This document shows positions 1-8,416 of a DNA stretch of 16,035 bases, in pieces; the stretch's first letter is position 1, and every line of letters begins with the position of its first letter. Location of the stretch: positions 1 to 16,035 of the forward strand of contig CANQVQ010000033.1 in NCBI GenBank assembly GCA_947627335.1, given 5' to 3'. The stretch comes from an uncultured Clostridia bacterium. Its GTDB lineage: Bacteria > Bacillota > Clostridia > Oscillospirales > CAG-382. Both the position numbers and the translations under genes were made by a program. The notes under the pieces were generated by a model. The model was not told where the DNA came from, searched no databases, and worked only from the letters and a program-made list of their open reading frames with translations.

Positions 1-861
1 CTGTTCCCGTTCGTCGTGTCCGCCGCCCCAGCCGGCGCCTCTGTGGCGACCGACCGCGTCGATCTCGTCGATAAAGATGATACAGGGAGCGGTCTTTTTC
101 GCGGTCTCGAACAGGTCGCGCACACGGGACGCGCCCACGCCGACGTACATTTCCACGAAATCCGAGCCGGAGATGGAATAGAACGGCACGCCGCTTTCCC
201 CGGCGACCGCTTTGGCAAGCAAGGTCTTCCCGGTGCCCGGAGGACCGATAAGCAGAACGCCCTTCGGGATCCGTGCGCCGAGGTCGGAAAACTTATCCGG
301 CTGCTTGAGGAACTCGACGACTTCCCGCAGTTCCTCCTTTTCCTCGTCCGCCCCCGCGACGTCGCGGAAGAACACCTTGTTCTTTTCGTCCGAGCCGAGT
401 TTGGTACGGGCTTTGCTGAACGAATTCATCCGACCGCCAAGCCCGCCGGTGCCCCCTTTGGACGTTTTGGCGATGAAGAACCACCAGAAAAAGCCGAGCA
501 TCACCAGCACAAGCAGGTACGGCAGGAGCTGAACCCAGATGGAAACCGCCTGGGATTCATAATCAAAGGTAGTAAGGGTGCCGTTCGCCAGTTGGCGGCT
601 GATCTCCTCGCCCAAATCCTCGTAGAACAGCCCGACGTCCCGCAGTTCGTGTTCATAAACGACGTTGTCCTTGGTGAGGAAGGTCAGGACGTTGCTTCGA
701 TCGACCTTGAATTCGACGACCTGCTCCGCACGGAACATCTGCAGGACTTGGCTGTACGGGACCTCTTTCGCCCCGCTGCCGCTCATCAACGCACTGACGC
801 AAAGGATCGCCAACGCGATCACGACGATCCAAATGATAATGGATTTTCCATTTCTTTTCAT
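1..861 (-). CDS. ftsH: ATP-dependent zinc metalloprotease FtsH, N-terminal part (C-terminus beyond window)
   Basis: FtsH is a membrane-anchored AAA+ protease that degrades misfolded membrane proteins and selected regulators. The first 287 residues are visible and the frame is still open at base 1. In order they show a basic start and TM1 (about 8-27), an extracytoplasmic domain (about 28-105), TM2 (about 109-130), then the AAA+ module with Walker A GPPGTGKT (206-213), the pore motif MYVGVG (238-243) and Walker B IIFIDEID (261-268). The zinc HExxH peptidase domain should lie beyond the edge. The start is ATG at 859-861. It overlaps the tilS stop as ATGA, so translation is probably coupled; a GGTGG ribosome site lies about 11 nt upstream. 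One oddity is Trp278 in the stretch GAGWGGGHDEREQ, where Leu is usual. The identification is secure. Confidence 0.96.
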   Translation of the reverse strand, partial: MKRNGKSIIIWIVVIALAILCVSALMSGSGAKEVPYSQVLQMFRAEQVVEFKVDRSNVLTFLTKDNVVYEHELRDVGLFYEDLGEEISRQLANGTLTTFDYESQAVSIWVQLLPYLLVLVMLGFFWWFFIAKTSKGGTGGLGGRMNSFSKARTKLGSDEKNKVFFRDVAGADEEKEELREVVEFLKQPDKFSDLGARIPKGVLLIGPPGTGKTLLAKAVAGESGVPFYSISGSDFVEMYVGVGASRVRDLFETAKKTAPCIIFIDEIDAVGRHRGAGWGGGHDEREQ

Positions 862-2246
862 CGGCTTTCATACCACCTTTCGGGCATTCTTTCGGCAATT
901 TCCACCCGTACAATAAAGGACGCGGCGGTTTCTCCCCGCCGGCAGGCGCGGTCCGCGACCCCGACGAACGGGACGCACAGGACCCCTTGCGCATCTGCAA
1001 GCAGCGGAACGGCGTCCCGGACGGAAACAGGAAGCCCGCTTTCGGAAAATAGTTTCTTCACGCTCCGGTTCACCCCGCGCAGGCGCAGGCGGTCGCCGGG
1101 ACGGCGTGACCTATATTGAATCATGCCACAAATTTCCGCGCAAGACAAGGGAAACTCTGTGGATAAATTGTAAATAAATTCCCCGTCGCCGCCAGTTTTC
1201 GGCATTTTTTCCCCGTCGGACGCGACGGTCAGACGCACCGCACCGCCGCAAAGCAGGGTTTCGCCCGTGTGGAGTTCCCCCGGTTCCAAAGCCGGGAGCG
1301 GCGGAACGACCCGTTCAAAACGCAGTTTCCCGCCCTTGAGCAGGGCGCGGTACCCGCCCGGCAGACCGACGACGCCGTCCCTCCCCCGCTCCGCGAGGTC
1401 GCAAAGGGCGTCGAGGTGCGGGAAGCAGAGGGTCTTCCCGGTGCAGACCGCGTAATTCCGTGCGGCGACACGCCGAAACAGCGCCGGGGGAAGCCCCGAA
1501 ACGTCCTGACACGCGTCATACGGCGGCAGGAGCGAGCGCAGGAACGCTTCGTCCTCCGCGGCACAGCGCGACAGCCGAAAAAGCGAATCGACGACGGCGG
1601 GATTGACCTGTTCCATCGCCGGAAGCAGCGTATGACGCAGGTAGTTGCGTGTGTAGCGTTCGCTGTCGTTGCTGGAATCCATGCAGTACGGCACGCCGCG
1701 TTGCTCCGCGTACGTCCGCAGTTCCGCACGGGTCAGCGGCAGGAACGGTCGAAGGTATTTTCCGCGTCGGGACGGGATCCCGCAAAGCCCGCCGACCGCC
1801 GTGCCGCGCAAAAGGCGGAACAGCACGGTTTCCGCCTGATCGTTTTTATGATGTGCAGTTGCGAAGAAATCGATTCCCTCTTTTTCCCCGAGCGCGTCGA
1901 ACCACGCGTACCGTGCGTCCCGCGCCGCTTCCTCGAGCGATTTTCCGCTCGCCTTCGCGTCCGCCGGGACGTCGGCGCTGCCGGTGTGGAACGTCACGCC
2001 GAGCGACGCGCAGACGGAAGCGCAGAACGCTTCGTCCCGGTCCGCTTCCTCCCCGCGGATGCGGTGATTGAAATGGCAGGCGGAAAGGCTGATCCCTGTT
2101 TCCTCCCGCAGTTCGGCAAGCGTCCGCAGCAGCACCGAGGAATCCATTCCGCCGGAAAAGCACACGCATACGCGCATCCCTTCGCCGACGCCGTTCTCCC
2201 GCAGACAGGACAGGACGGCTTCCTCCGCCCTACTGCGCCGACGCAT
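858..2246 (-). CDS. tilS: tRNA(Ile)-lysidine synthetase TilS
   Basis: TilS uses ATP and lysine to convert cytidine-34 of the CAU-anticodon tRNA-Ile into lysidine, so that it reads AUA codons. The protein has 462 residues, normal for the family. The N-type ATP-pyrophosphatase domain carries the PP-loop SGGMDS (31-36; Val is commoner than Met), FNHRIRGEEADRDE (59-72), and TAHHKNDQAET (130-140). The C-terminal half holds the substrate-binding and TilS_C regions, with a recognisable GDRLRLRG near the end. The start is ATG at 2244-2246, with GGGAGGA five bases upstream inside the end of dnaB, giving a 17-nt overlap with dnaB. The stop overlaps the ftsH start by 4 nt. In many Bacillota hpt sits between tilS and ftsH; here nothing does. 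Confidence 0.95.
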   Translation of the reverse strand: MRRRSRAEEAVLSCLRENGVGEGMRVCVCFSGGMDSSVLLRTLAELREETGISLSACHFNHRIRGEEADRDEAFCASVCASLGVTFHTGSADVPADAKASGKSLEEAARDARYAWFDALGEKEGIDFFATAHHKNDQAETVLFRLLRGTAVGGLCGIPSRRGKYLRPFLPLTRAELRTYAEQRGVPYCMDSSNDSERYTRNYLRHTLLPAMEQVNPAVVDSLFRLSRCAAEDEAFLRSLLPPYDACQDVSGLPPALFRRVAARNYAVCTGKTLCFPHLDALCDLAERGRDGVVGLPGGYRALLKGGKLRFERVVPPLPALEPGELHTGETLLCGGAVRLTVASDGEKMPKTGGDGEFIYNLSTEFPLSCAEICGMIQYRSRRPGDRLRLRGVNRSVKKLFSESGLPVSVRDAVPLLADAQGVLCVPFVGVADRACRRGETAASFIVRVEIAERMPERWYESR

Positions 2247-3612
2247 CCTGTTCCTCCCGTTCGTCCGAGGTCACGAAGCGGAAATATTTGCCGTACCACG
2301 CCAGACGCACCCGCCCGGTCGAGCCGTGGCGGTTCTTCGCGACGATGCAGTCGCACATCTCGTGGTCGGACAGGTCGTCCGCAGACTGCTCCGCGACGCG
2401 GTAATACTCCGCACGGTGCAGCAGCAGGACCACGTCCGCGTCCTGCTCGATGGCGCCGGAATCACGCAGATCGGTCAACGTGGGTTTGCGATGCTCCTCG
2501 GTCTGGCTCTTTTGGTCCTTCGGACCGCGTGAAAGCTGGGAGCAGAGAATGACCGGCACGTCGAATTCCTTCGCGAGGACCTTCAGCGCGTTCGTGATCC
2601 CCTGAATCTCCAGAACACGGTTTTCCCGATTCTTTTTATCCTCGCCGTGCATCATTTGCAGGTAATCGATCACGACCAGACCGAGGTTCTTGAGCTTGCG
2701 GAGCTTGGTCTTCATGGCCGTGACGGTGATCTGCGAGTCGTCGTCGATCCAGATCTCCGTTTCGTTCAGGACCGACATCGCGTCCCCGAGCCGCCGCCAG
2801 TCGTCGTCGGACAGTTTGCCGTCCCGCATACTGTAACTGTCGATCAGCGCTTCCGAGCAGAGCAGACGGGAGGAAAGCTCCTCCGTCCGCATCTCCAAAG
2901 AGAAGATGGCGACGTCCTTGCGGGTGCTCTTGGCGACGTTGCAGGCGATATTCAGGGCGAACGTGGTTTTTCCCATGCCCGGACGAGCGCCGACGATGAT
3001 AAGTTCCCCGCCGCCGAGTCCGGCGAGGACGCGGTCGAGCTTTTCGTAGTTCGTGCGAAGCCCCGCCAGGGCGTTCGGGTCGTTCTTGAGCAGGAGCAGT
3101 TGGTCGTAGTTCCGCAGGATCGCGTCACGGATATGGTCGAAATTCCTGTCGTACTTCCGATCGGCGATCTGCGCGAGGCTGTTTTCCGCTTCGGCGATCT
3201 GTTCGCCCGCGTCGCCGACTTCGCTGAACGCCCGCTCGGAGATCTTCTGCGACACGTCGATAAGCGCACGAAGCAGCGCCTTGTCCCGCACGATATGGGC
3301 ATATTCCACGATATTCGAGGCGCCCGTCGCCTGATCGATAAGGGTCGTGATGTATTTTGCGGCGTCCCCCTCGGTATAGGTGCCCATGCGGGTGAGCGTG
3401 TCGATCAGCGTCACGACGTCCACCTGCCGGTCGTCCAGGAACATTCGGATCAACGCAGAAAAGATCTGTTGGTGCTGCGGAAGATAGAATTCCTCCGCCT
3501 GCAGGAACGAAACTTCGTCAAATCGCACCGGGTCCATCAAAACGGTGCCGAGAATGGCTTTTTCCGCTTCGAGGGAATACGGCATCCTGCGGATACTCTC
3601 CAGCTCTGCCAT
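2230..3612 (-). CDS. dnaB: Replicative DNA helicase DnaB (B. subtilis DnaC type)
   Basis: This is the hexameric 5'-3' helicase that unwinds DNA at the replication fork and binds primase through its N-terminal domain. It is 460 residues, typical length. The N-terminal DnaB domain (about 10-110) opens with PYSLEAEKAILG. After a linker comes the RecA-like motor, with Walker A GARPGMGKTT (208-217), Walker B LVVIDYLQMM (312-321), the CSQLSRG motif (357-363), DLRDSGAIEQDAD (381-393) and the arginine-finger segment KNRHGSTG (426-433). No intein interrupts the P-loop or the other motifs, although inteins are frequent in dnaB genes. The ATG lies 6 nt after the rplI stop, with only a weak AAGAAAAG upstream, so coupling to rplI is likely. 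The 3' end overlaps tilS by 17 nt. Confidence 0.97.
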   Translation of the reverse strand: MAELESIRRMPYSLEAEKAILGTVLMDPVRFDEVSFLQAEEFYLPQHQQIFSALIRMFLDDRQVDVVTLIDTLTRMGTYTEGDAAKYITTLIDQATGASNIVEYAHIVRDKALLRALIDVSQKISERAFSEVGDAGEQIAEAENSLAQIADRKYDRNFDHIRDAILRNYDQLLLLKNDPNALAGLRTNYEKLDRVLAGLGGGELIIVGARPGMGKTTFALNIACNVAKSTRKDVAIFSLEMRTEELSSRLLCSEALIDSYSMRDGKLSDDDWRRLGDAMSVLNETEIWIDDDSQITVTAMKTKLRKLKNLGLVVIDYLQMMHGEDKKNRENRVLEIQGITNALKVLAKEFDVPVILCSQLSRGPKDQKSQTEEHRKPTLTDLRDSGAIEQDADVVLLLHRAEYYRVAEQSADDLSDHEMCDCIVAKNRHGSTGRVRLAWYGKYFRFVTSDEREEQDASAQ

Positions 3613-3618
3613 CTTTTC

Positions 3619-4062
3619 TTACGCCCTTACCGAAATTTTCAGAGTCGCGCCGATCTCGCGGTAGAGCTTCACTTCCGCGGTGAAATCGCCGGTGGTCTTG
3701 ATGGTCGCGCCGACGTCGATCTTCTTCTTATCGATTTTGATCCCGTGTTCCTGTTCGAGTTTTTCGCTGATGTCCTTCGCCGTCACGGCGCCGTACAGCC
3801 GCCCGTCCGCGCCCCCGGTCGTCTTAAAGACCAGGCAAAGCCCTTCGAGCTTGGTTTTCAGTTCCGCCGCCGCCTTCCGATCCTCGGTCTCGCGGAACGC
3901 CTGCGCCTCCTCGCGGTTTTTCAGTTCGGTCAGCACCTGCGCGTCGGCGACCTTCGCGAGCTTGCGCGGGAACAGGAAATTCTTCGCGTACCCGTCCGAA
4001 ACGTTGACGAGGTCCCCCTTCTTCCCCTGCGCTTTGACGTCTTCCAACAAAATCACTTTCAT
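3619..4062 (-). CDS. rplI: 50S ribosomal protein bL9
   Basis: bL9 binds 23S rRNA near the base of the L1 stalk and reaches away from the large subunit through a long helix. The 147-residue length is normal. The N-terminal signature MKVILLEDVKAQGKKGD followed by VSDGYAKNFLFPRKLA is the classic L9 RNA-binding domain. A charged connecting helix (about 45-80) leads to the C-terminal domain containing LYGAVTAKDISEKL. An AGGGAG site lies about 10 nt before the ATG. The gene follows gdpP by 24 nt and precedes dnaB by 6 nt, matching the conserved yybT-rplI-dnaC order of Bacillota. The call is secure. Confidence 0.97.
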   Translation of the reverse strand: MKVILLEDVKAQGKKGDLVNVSDGYAKNFLFPRKLAKVADAQVLTELKNREEAQAFRETEDRKAAAELKTKLEGLCLVFKTTGGADGRLYGAVTAKDISEKLEQEHGIKIDKKKIDVGATIKTTGDFTAEVKLYREIGATLKISVRA

Positions 4063-4086
4063 TTTTTCGCTTCTCCCTTCACGGAT

Positions 4087-6114
4087 TTATTGCGCCTGTA
4101 AACACTTATCGATGGTCTGTTCGAGCATTTCCCGGGCAAGTCCCATGTCCAGCACCGGGACGTTGGTTTTTTCCTGCTTTTCTTCGTCCCAGACCAACCG
4201 CATCAGCCGCGCTCCGGCGGACTGGAAATGACCGCCCCCGCCGAGCGACTCGACGACGGGCAGGACGTTATACGTCCCGTCCGACCGTGCGGACAGCGAA
4301 ACGCCGTCCCCACGCATATACAGCACGAACGACGCACAGATCCCCTCGATACCGACGAATCGCTCCGCGCACTTCGACGCGAGCACGACGTTCCGCGCAT
4401 CCGGCTCCTCGCAGTAGGAGATGATGAACCGATCGCGGAAACGGTACCGCCTGCGCTCGAAGCCCTCCATCATCTCGTACTCCTCCGGCGTGGTCTTGAA
4501 CTTCATCTTCGCCTTTGCCGGGTCGGCGCCCGCCGAACGCAGGTAGGAACAGGCGTGGAAGGTGCGCGAGCCGGTGTCGCGGGTGAAGAACTGCGTATCG
4601 AGCAGGATCCCGAGCATAAGCAGCTGCGCTTCCTCCGTCCGCAGCAGACCGTCCGGGATGGCAAGCTCGAGGATCTCGCACACCAGCTCGGACGCGCTCG
4701 AGGCGTTCGGGTCGATGTTCATCGGCGTGAGCACGTTTTCCCCGAGGTGGGAAGCGAGCGTGTGGTGGTCGATCACGATGACCCGGGGAGCCGTCTGATA
4801 AAGATCCGCCGAGAAGAACTGGTTCGGATTGGACGCGTCGGTGACGATAAGGAGCGTGTCCGGGGTCATCAGGTCCATCGCACGGCGTGCATCGACGAAC
4901 ATCGTCTCGTATTCCGGGAACGGAGAGAGCATTTCAAACGCTCCGGCGATGATGCTTTCCTCCCGGTCGGTCACGATATGCACCGGCTTGCCGAGGAAGG
5001 ACACCAGTTTCGCCACGCCGACATTGGATGCGATGGAATCGTAGTCCGGTCGAAGATGCCCCATCACCAGCACGTTGCTGCTGACGCGGATCTGCTCCAT
5101 GAGCAGGTCGCGGCAGACGCGGGAGCGAATGCTGGTCTGCCGCTGGGCGGATTTGACCTTGCCGCCGAACGCGATATAACCGCTTTTCTCCTTATCCTTG
5201 ACGACCGCGATCGCACCGCCCCGCTGCAAAGCCGTCCGCAGGGCGGTCTGCGCGCTCTCCTGCTTTTCCGCAAGCGTTCCGGTTTCGTCCGAAACGCCGA
5301 TGGAAATGGTCAGCGGGAGCATACTGCTCTCCGACGTCAAGGCGGAAATTTCGTCGATAATGGCGAATTTGCTGTCGATCATCTCCTGCAGCCGGTCGTG
5401 CCGGAACACCAGCAGGAACTTGCCGTCCTCGTATTCGAGCAGAACCGCCTGCATACGCTTCGCCCATTCGGTCAGCGTCAGGCTGATCTTCGCCGCCGCG
5501 AGGCGGAAGGTCTCCGCGGCGCTCTGGGACAGCTCGGACGCGTTGTCGACCGCGATGAGCGCGAGCATCGGCGCGTCGTCGATCAGCATTCCGCGCAGCT
5601 TTGCCTCGTTCGTCACGTTTGTCCAGACGGTCGCGTAGTATGTCTTGTTCTTCGTCGCGATGGCGAGAATGTGTACCAAATAGGTTTCCCCGAAAGTCTC
5701 AAACTCAAAAACGTCTTTTCCTTCCTCGCAGGCGTCCTCCAACTGCGCAAAGCAGAAGCGGTCGTCGAACAGCTTATCCGTCGTGGACAGACGCAGGTGC
5801 GACGAAACCTGCGGAAGGCTTTCAAACCGCCTGTTCGCCCAGACGATCTTGTTCCCGCTGCCGACGACGAGCACAGGGGCGTCGAGCGATTTGATCAGGT
5901 TGACCAGCACGGACGCCATATCCCCCGCCGCATAGCGGTGCATCCGAGGTCGCTTTTCCGTCCGGCGAGCCAAACAAAAGACGACATACAGCAGCGTCAG
6001 TGCGCTGAAAAGCAGCCCGAGCGGAACGGAAAAGCGAAACAGCACGAGCGACGACGCGACCAACAGCAGCAGCGCCGCCAAAACGTCTATGAGCCGTTGC
6101 ACACCGTTTTTCAT
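4087..6114 (-). CDS. gdpP: Cyclic-di-AMP phosphodiesterase GdpP (YybT family, DHH/DHHA1)
   Basis: GdpP hydrolyses c-di-AMP to pApA at the membrane and so affects potassium balance, wall stress and beta-lactam tolerance. From the chosen start it has 675 residues: TM segments at about 11-26 and 30-49, a PAS-like domain (about 70-165), and a degenerate GGDEF domain (about 180-310) ending LTISIGVS without a GGDEF active-site motif. The DHH phosphoesterase domain follows, with MGHLRPDYDS (351-360), TDAS (425-428), VIDHH (447-451) and LLDTQFF (504-510), then DHHA1 with GGGGH (625-629). All expected metal ligands are present. The frame can be extended to a TTG at 6136-6138, but ATG 6112-6114 has an AGGAAAGG site seven bases upstream and is preferred. 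It is the first gene of the gdpP-rplI-dnaB-tilS-ftsH unit and has its own promoter. Confidence 0.95.
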   Translation of the reverse strand: MKNGVQRLIDVLAALLLLVASSLVLFRFSVPLGLLFSALTLLYVVFCLARRTEKRPRMHRYAAGDMASVLVNLIKSLDAPVLVVGSGNKIVWANRRFESLPQVSSHLRLSTTDKLFDDRFCFAQLEDACEEGKDVFEFETFGETYLVHILAIATKNKTYYATVWTNVTNEAKLRGMLIDDAPMLALIAVDNASELSQSAAETFRLAAAKISLTLTEWAKRMQAVLLEYEDGKFLLVFRHDRLQEMIDSKFAIIDEISALTSESSMLPLTISIGVSDETGTLAEKQESAQTALRTALQRGGAIAVVKDKEKSGYIAFGGKVKSAQRQTSIRSRVCRDLLMEQIRVSSNVLVMGHLRPDYDSIASNVGVAKLVSFLGKPVHIVTDREESIIAGAFEMLSPFPEYETMFVDARRAMDLMTPDTLLIVTDASNPNQFFSADLYQTAPRVIVIDHHTLASHLGENVLTPMNIDPNASSASELVCEILELAIPDGLLRTEEAQLLMLGILLDTQFFTRDTGSRTFHACSYLRSAGADPAKAKMKFKTTPEEYEMMEGFERRRYRFRDRFIISYCEEPDARNVVLASKCAERFVGIEGICASFVLYMRGDGVSLSARSDGTYNVLPVVESLGGGGHFQSAGARLMRLVWDEEKQEKTNVPVLDMGLAREMLEQTIDKCLQAQ

Positions 6115-6154
6115 ACAAAAACCTTTCCTATCAAACAAGTTTGGACCGTAGGAC

Positions 6155-6184
6155 AGTATACCATGAGAAAAGACGTTCTGTCAA
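6155..6184 (-). promoter_or_regulatory. SigA-type promoter for the gdpP unit
   Basis: Reading the minus strand, a perfect -35 TTGACA (6179-6184) and a -10 TATACT (6155-6160) are separated by 18 bp. A TG one base before the -10 (TGGTATACT) makes an extended -10. Transcription should start near 6148, giving a leader of about 34 nt before the gdpP ATG at 6114. The promoter lies wholly between the stop of the upstream topoisomerase gene (6193) and gdpP. No terminator separates the two, so read-through from the trpS unit may add to expression. Confidence 0.8.
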
Positions 6185-6192
6185 GTCCGTTT

Positions 6193-8397
6193 TTACGTCC
6201 CGTTCCCGCGTTCGTACGGCGCGCCGGTGGACGGGAGGTTCGCCTTTCGGTACCGTGCGGGGCGTTCGAGCGAGAGCTGATTCGGGTCGTAGGGTTCGGC
6301 GGAAACCACGTTTCTGCCCTTTTTGAGCGTGAACACTGCGGCGCCCGCCGAGGTACGGGTCGTCTTTTCGGTGATCTGTTCCTCCTTCACGAGCAGGGCG
6401 CGTCCGTCGTCTGTGACGAGGAAATACTCCGGCGCACTCCCGGCGCGGAACACCCCGACGGCAGGGCTTCCGCCGTAGAGCGCTGCGGTCAGCTTGCGTC
6501 GGTTGGTCTTGGTCTGATAGCTTTCCAGCGGAATGCGGACCGCCTTGCCGTTTGCAAAAAAGACGTTCAGACTGCCCTCGTAGGACCTGAGCGGAAGCGC
6601 GGCGACGACGCGCTCGTTCGGCTCGAACGAGAGGGCGGCAGGCAGATAGGTCCCGAGGGAGGACGCCTTGCAGTCCTCAAAATCGCTCATGCGGGACTTG
6701 TACACCTGCGCAAGCGACGTGAAGAACAGCACCTCGCACCCGTTCGTGACCTCTTGCTTATACAGAAGCGAGTCGTTCTCCTTGAACTTCTGCACGTCGC
6801 TTCCGCGCAGGGACGCGGGCGTGCATTTTTTGAAGTACCCTTCCCTGCTTAGGAACAGCACGCACGGATAATCCTCGACCGGCTCGGAAAGGTCGACCTC
6901 CTCCGCCCCGTCCGGCTCGTAAAGCATGGTTTTGCGAGGTGCGCCGTATTTTTCGGCGATCTTCGTCAACTGCTTTGCGATGACCGTGCGGATGCGCCGG
7001 TCACTGCCGATCAGCAGATTCAGCTCCTCGATGGCTTTTTCGAGGTCCTCGATCTCGTCGATGCGGTTGATGATATACTCCCGGTTCAGGTTGCGCAGCC
7101 GGATCTCCGCGACGTATTCCGCCTGCACCTGGTCGATGCCGAAGCCGTTCATCAGGTTCGGAACGACCTCCTTCTCGCTTTCGGTCTCGCGGATGATGCG
7201 GATGGCTTTATCGATGTCGAGCAGGATCTCTTTGAGCCCGTAGAGCAGGTGGAGCTTGTCGCTCTTCTTGGACAGGTCGAAAATATAGGTCCGACGCAGG
7301 CATTCCGTTCGGAACGCGAGCCATTCGTCGAGAATCTCGAGCACGCCGAGCGTCTGCGGCACACCGCCGACCAGCACGTTGAAGTTGCAGGAAAAATTTT
7401 CCTCGAGGATGTGCAGTTTGTTGAGCCGGGCGACCAGCTTCTCCGCGTCCGCGCCCCGTTTGAGGTCGATGGCGAGGCGCAGACCGCCGATGTCGATCTC
7501 GTCGCGAATATCGTTTATTTCCTTGATCTTCCCGCTCTTGACCTGTTCGACGATGGCGCTCTTGATCTTTTCGACCGTCGTCGTGTACGGGATCTCCGTA
7601 ATTTCAATGCGGTTGGACTTCGCGTCGTAGGTATACCGCGAACGCACCGCGAACGACCCGCGACCGGTCCGATAGATCTCGCGCAGTTTGTCGCGTTGAT
7701 ACAGCAGGATCCCGCCGGTGGAAAAATCCGGACCCTTGAGCACGTCGAGCAGGTCGTCGAGGGTCATATGCGGGTCCTTGATAAGCCGCACGGTCGCTTC
7801 GCACACCTCCCGCAGATTGAACGAACAGATCGTGCTGGTCATGCCGACGGCGATGCCGTTGTTCGGCGAAACCAGGATGTTCGGGAAGCCGGTCGGAAGC
7901 AGGTTCGGCTCGGTCGTCGTGCCGTCGTAGTTCGGCACCATATCGACCGCGTCGCAGTCGATACCGTCGAAGATCTCCTCGCTGATCTTGGCGAGCTTGC
8001 ACTCCGTATAGCGGGAAGCGGCGTAGGCCATATCCGAATACTGCTTGCCGAAGCTGCCCTTGGACTCGATGAACGGGTGGAGCAGGGCTTCCTTGCCGGT
8101 CGTCAGGCGTACGAGCGTTTCGTAGATGGCGGCGTCGCCGTGGGGATTGAGCACCATGGTCTGCCCGACGACCTTCGCGCTCTTCGCCTTCGGTCCGTTC
8201 AGCAGACCCATTCTGTACATCGTATAGAGCAGTTTGCGGTGGGCGGGCTTGAAGCCGTCGATCGCCGGGATCGCACGGGACACGATCACGCTCATTGCGT
8301 AGGGCATATAGTTGCTTTCGAGCACCTCCGTGATGCGGACGTCCAGCGGTTCTGCCGCCTGCACGGGAACGGGGGTCGGTTGTTTCTTTTTCGCCAT
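6193..8397 (-). CDS. Divergent type IIA topoisomerase subunit A (GyrA/ParC-like)
   Basis: This is the DNA breakage-reunion subunit of a type II topoisomerase and should work with the GyrB/ParE-like protein encoded just upstream. It has 734 residues. The winged-helix domain contains YAMSVIVSRAIPAIDGFKPA (33-52) and the catalytic tyrosine in AASRYTECKL (Tyr130, Arg129 retained). A tower and coiled-coil region (about 370-480) follows, then a short C-terminal beta-propeller-like region. No GyrA box (QRRGGKG type) is seen, so wrapping-type gyrase activity is doubtful. The quinolone region reads LNPHGDAAIYE: Ala89 stands at the usual Ser and Glu93 at the acidic position. GNFG is changed to GSFG. 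GAGGTGA lies five bases before the ATG, 19 nt after the B subunit. It could be called parC, but it is divergent, so no symbol is assigned. Confidence 0.9.
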   Translation of the reverse strand: MAKKKQPTPVPVQAAEPLDVRITEVLESNYMPYAMSVIVSRAIPAIDGFKPAHRKLLYTMYRMGLLNGPKAKSAKVVGQTMVLNPHGDAAIYETLVRLTTGKEALLHPFIESKGSFGKQYSDMAYAASRYTECKLAKISEEIFDGIDCDAVDMVPNYDGTTTEPNLLPTGFPNILVSPNNGIAVGMTSTICSFNLREVCEATVRLIKDPHMTLDDLLDVLKGPDFSTGGILLYQRDKLREIYRTGRGSFAVRSRYTYDAKSNRIEITEIPYTTTVEKIKSAIVEQVKSGKIKEINDIRDEIDIGGLRLAIDLKRGADAEKLVARLNKLHILEENFSCNFNVLVGGVPQTLGVLEILDEWLAFRTECLRRTYIFDLSKKSDKLHLLYGLKEILLDIDKAIRIIRETESEKEVVPNLMNGFGIDQVQAEYVAEIRLRNLNREYIINRIDEIEDLEKAIEELNLLIGSDRRIRTVIAKQLTKIAEKYGAPRKTMLYEPDGAEEVDLSEPVEDYPCVLFLSREGYFKKCTPASLRGSDVQKFKENDSLLYKQEVTNGCEVLFFTSLAQVYKSRMSDFEDCKASSLGTYLPAALSFEPNERVVAALPLRSYEGSLNVFFANGKAVRIPLESYQTKTNRRKLTAALYGGSPAVGVFRAGSAPEYFLVTDDGRALLVKEEQITEKTTRTSAGAAVFTLKKGRNVVSAEPYDPNQLSLERPARYRKANLPSTGAPYERGNGT

Positions 8398-8416
8398 ACG
8401 TCACCTCACGCCGTCG

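Noticed and set aside
2647..4101. Plus-strand open frame of 484 codons opposite dnaB and rplI
   Set aside because: Shadow of conserved genes; no recognisable domain and no start signal.
6115..6138. Eight-residue extension of GdpP from a TTG
   Set aside because: The ATG at 6114 has AGGAAAGG at ideal spacing, whereas the TTG would start about 10 nt from the transcript end with no ribosome site.
4228..6852. Plus-strand open frame of 874 codons opposite gdpP and the topoisomerase A gene
   Set aside because: It is antisense to two securely identified genes and crosses their intergenic promoter. It has no ribosome site and its composition (Arg/His/Val-rich) is that of a shadow frame in GC-rich DNA.
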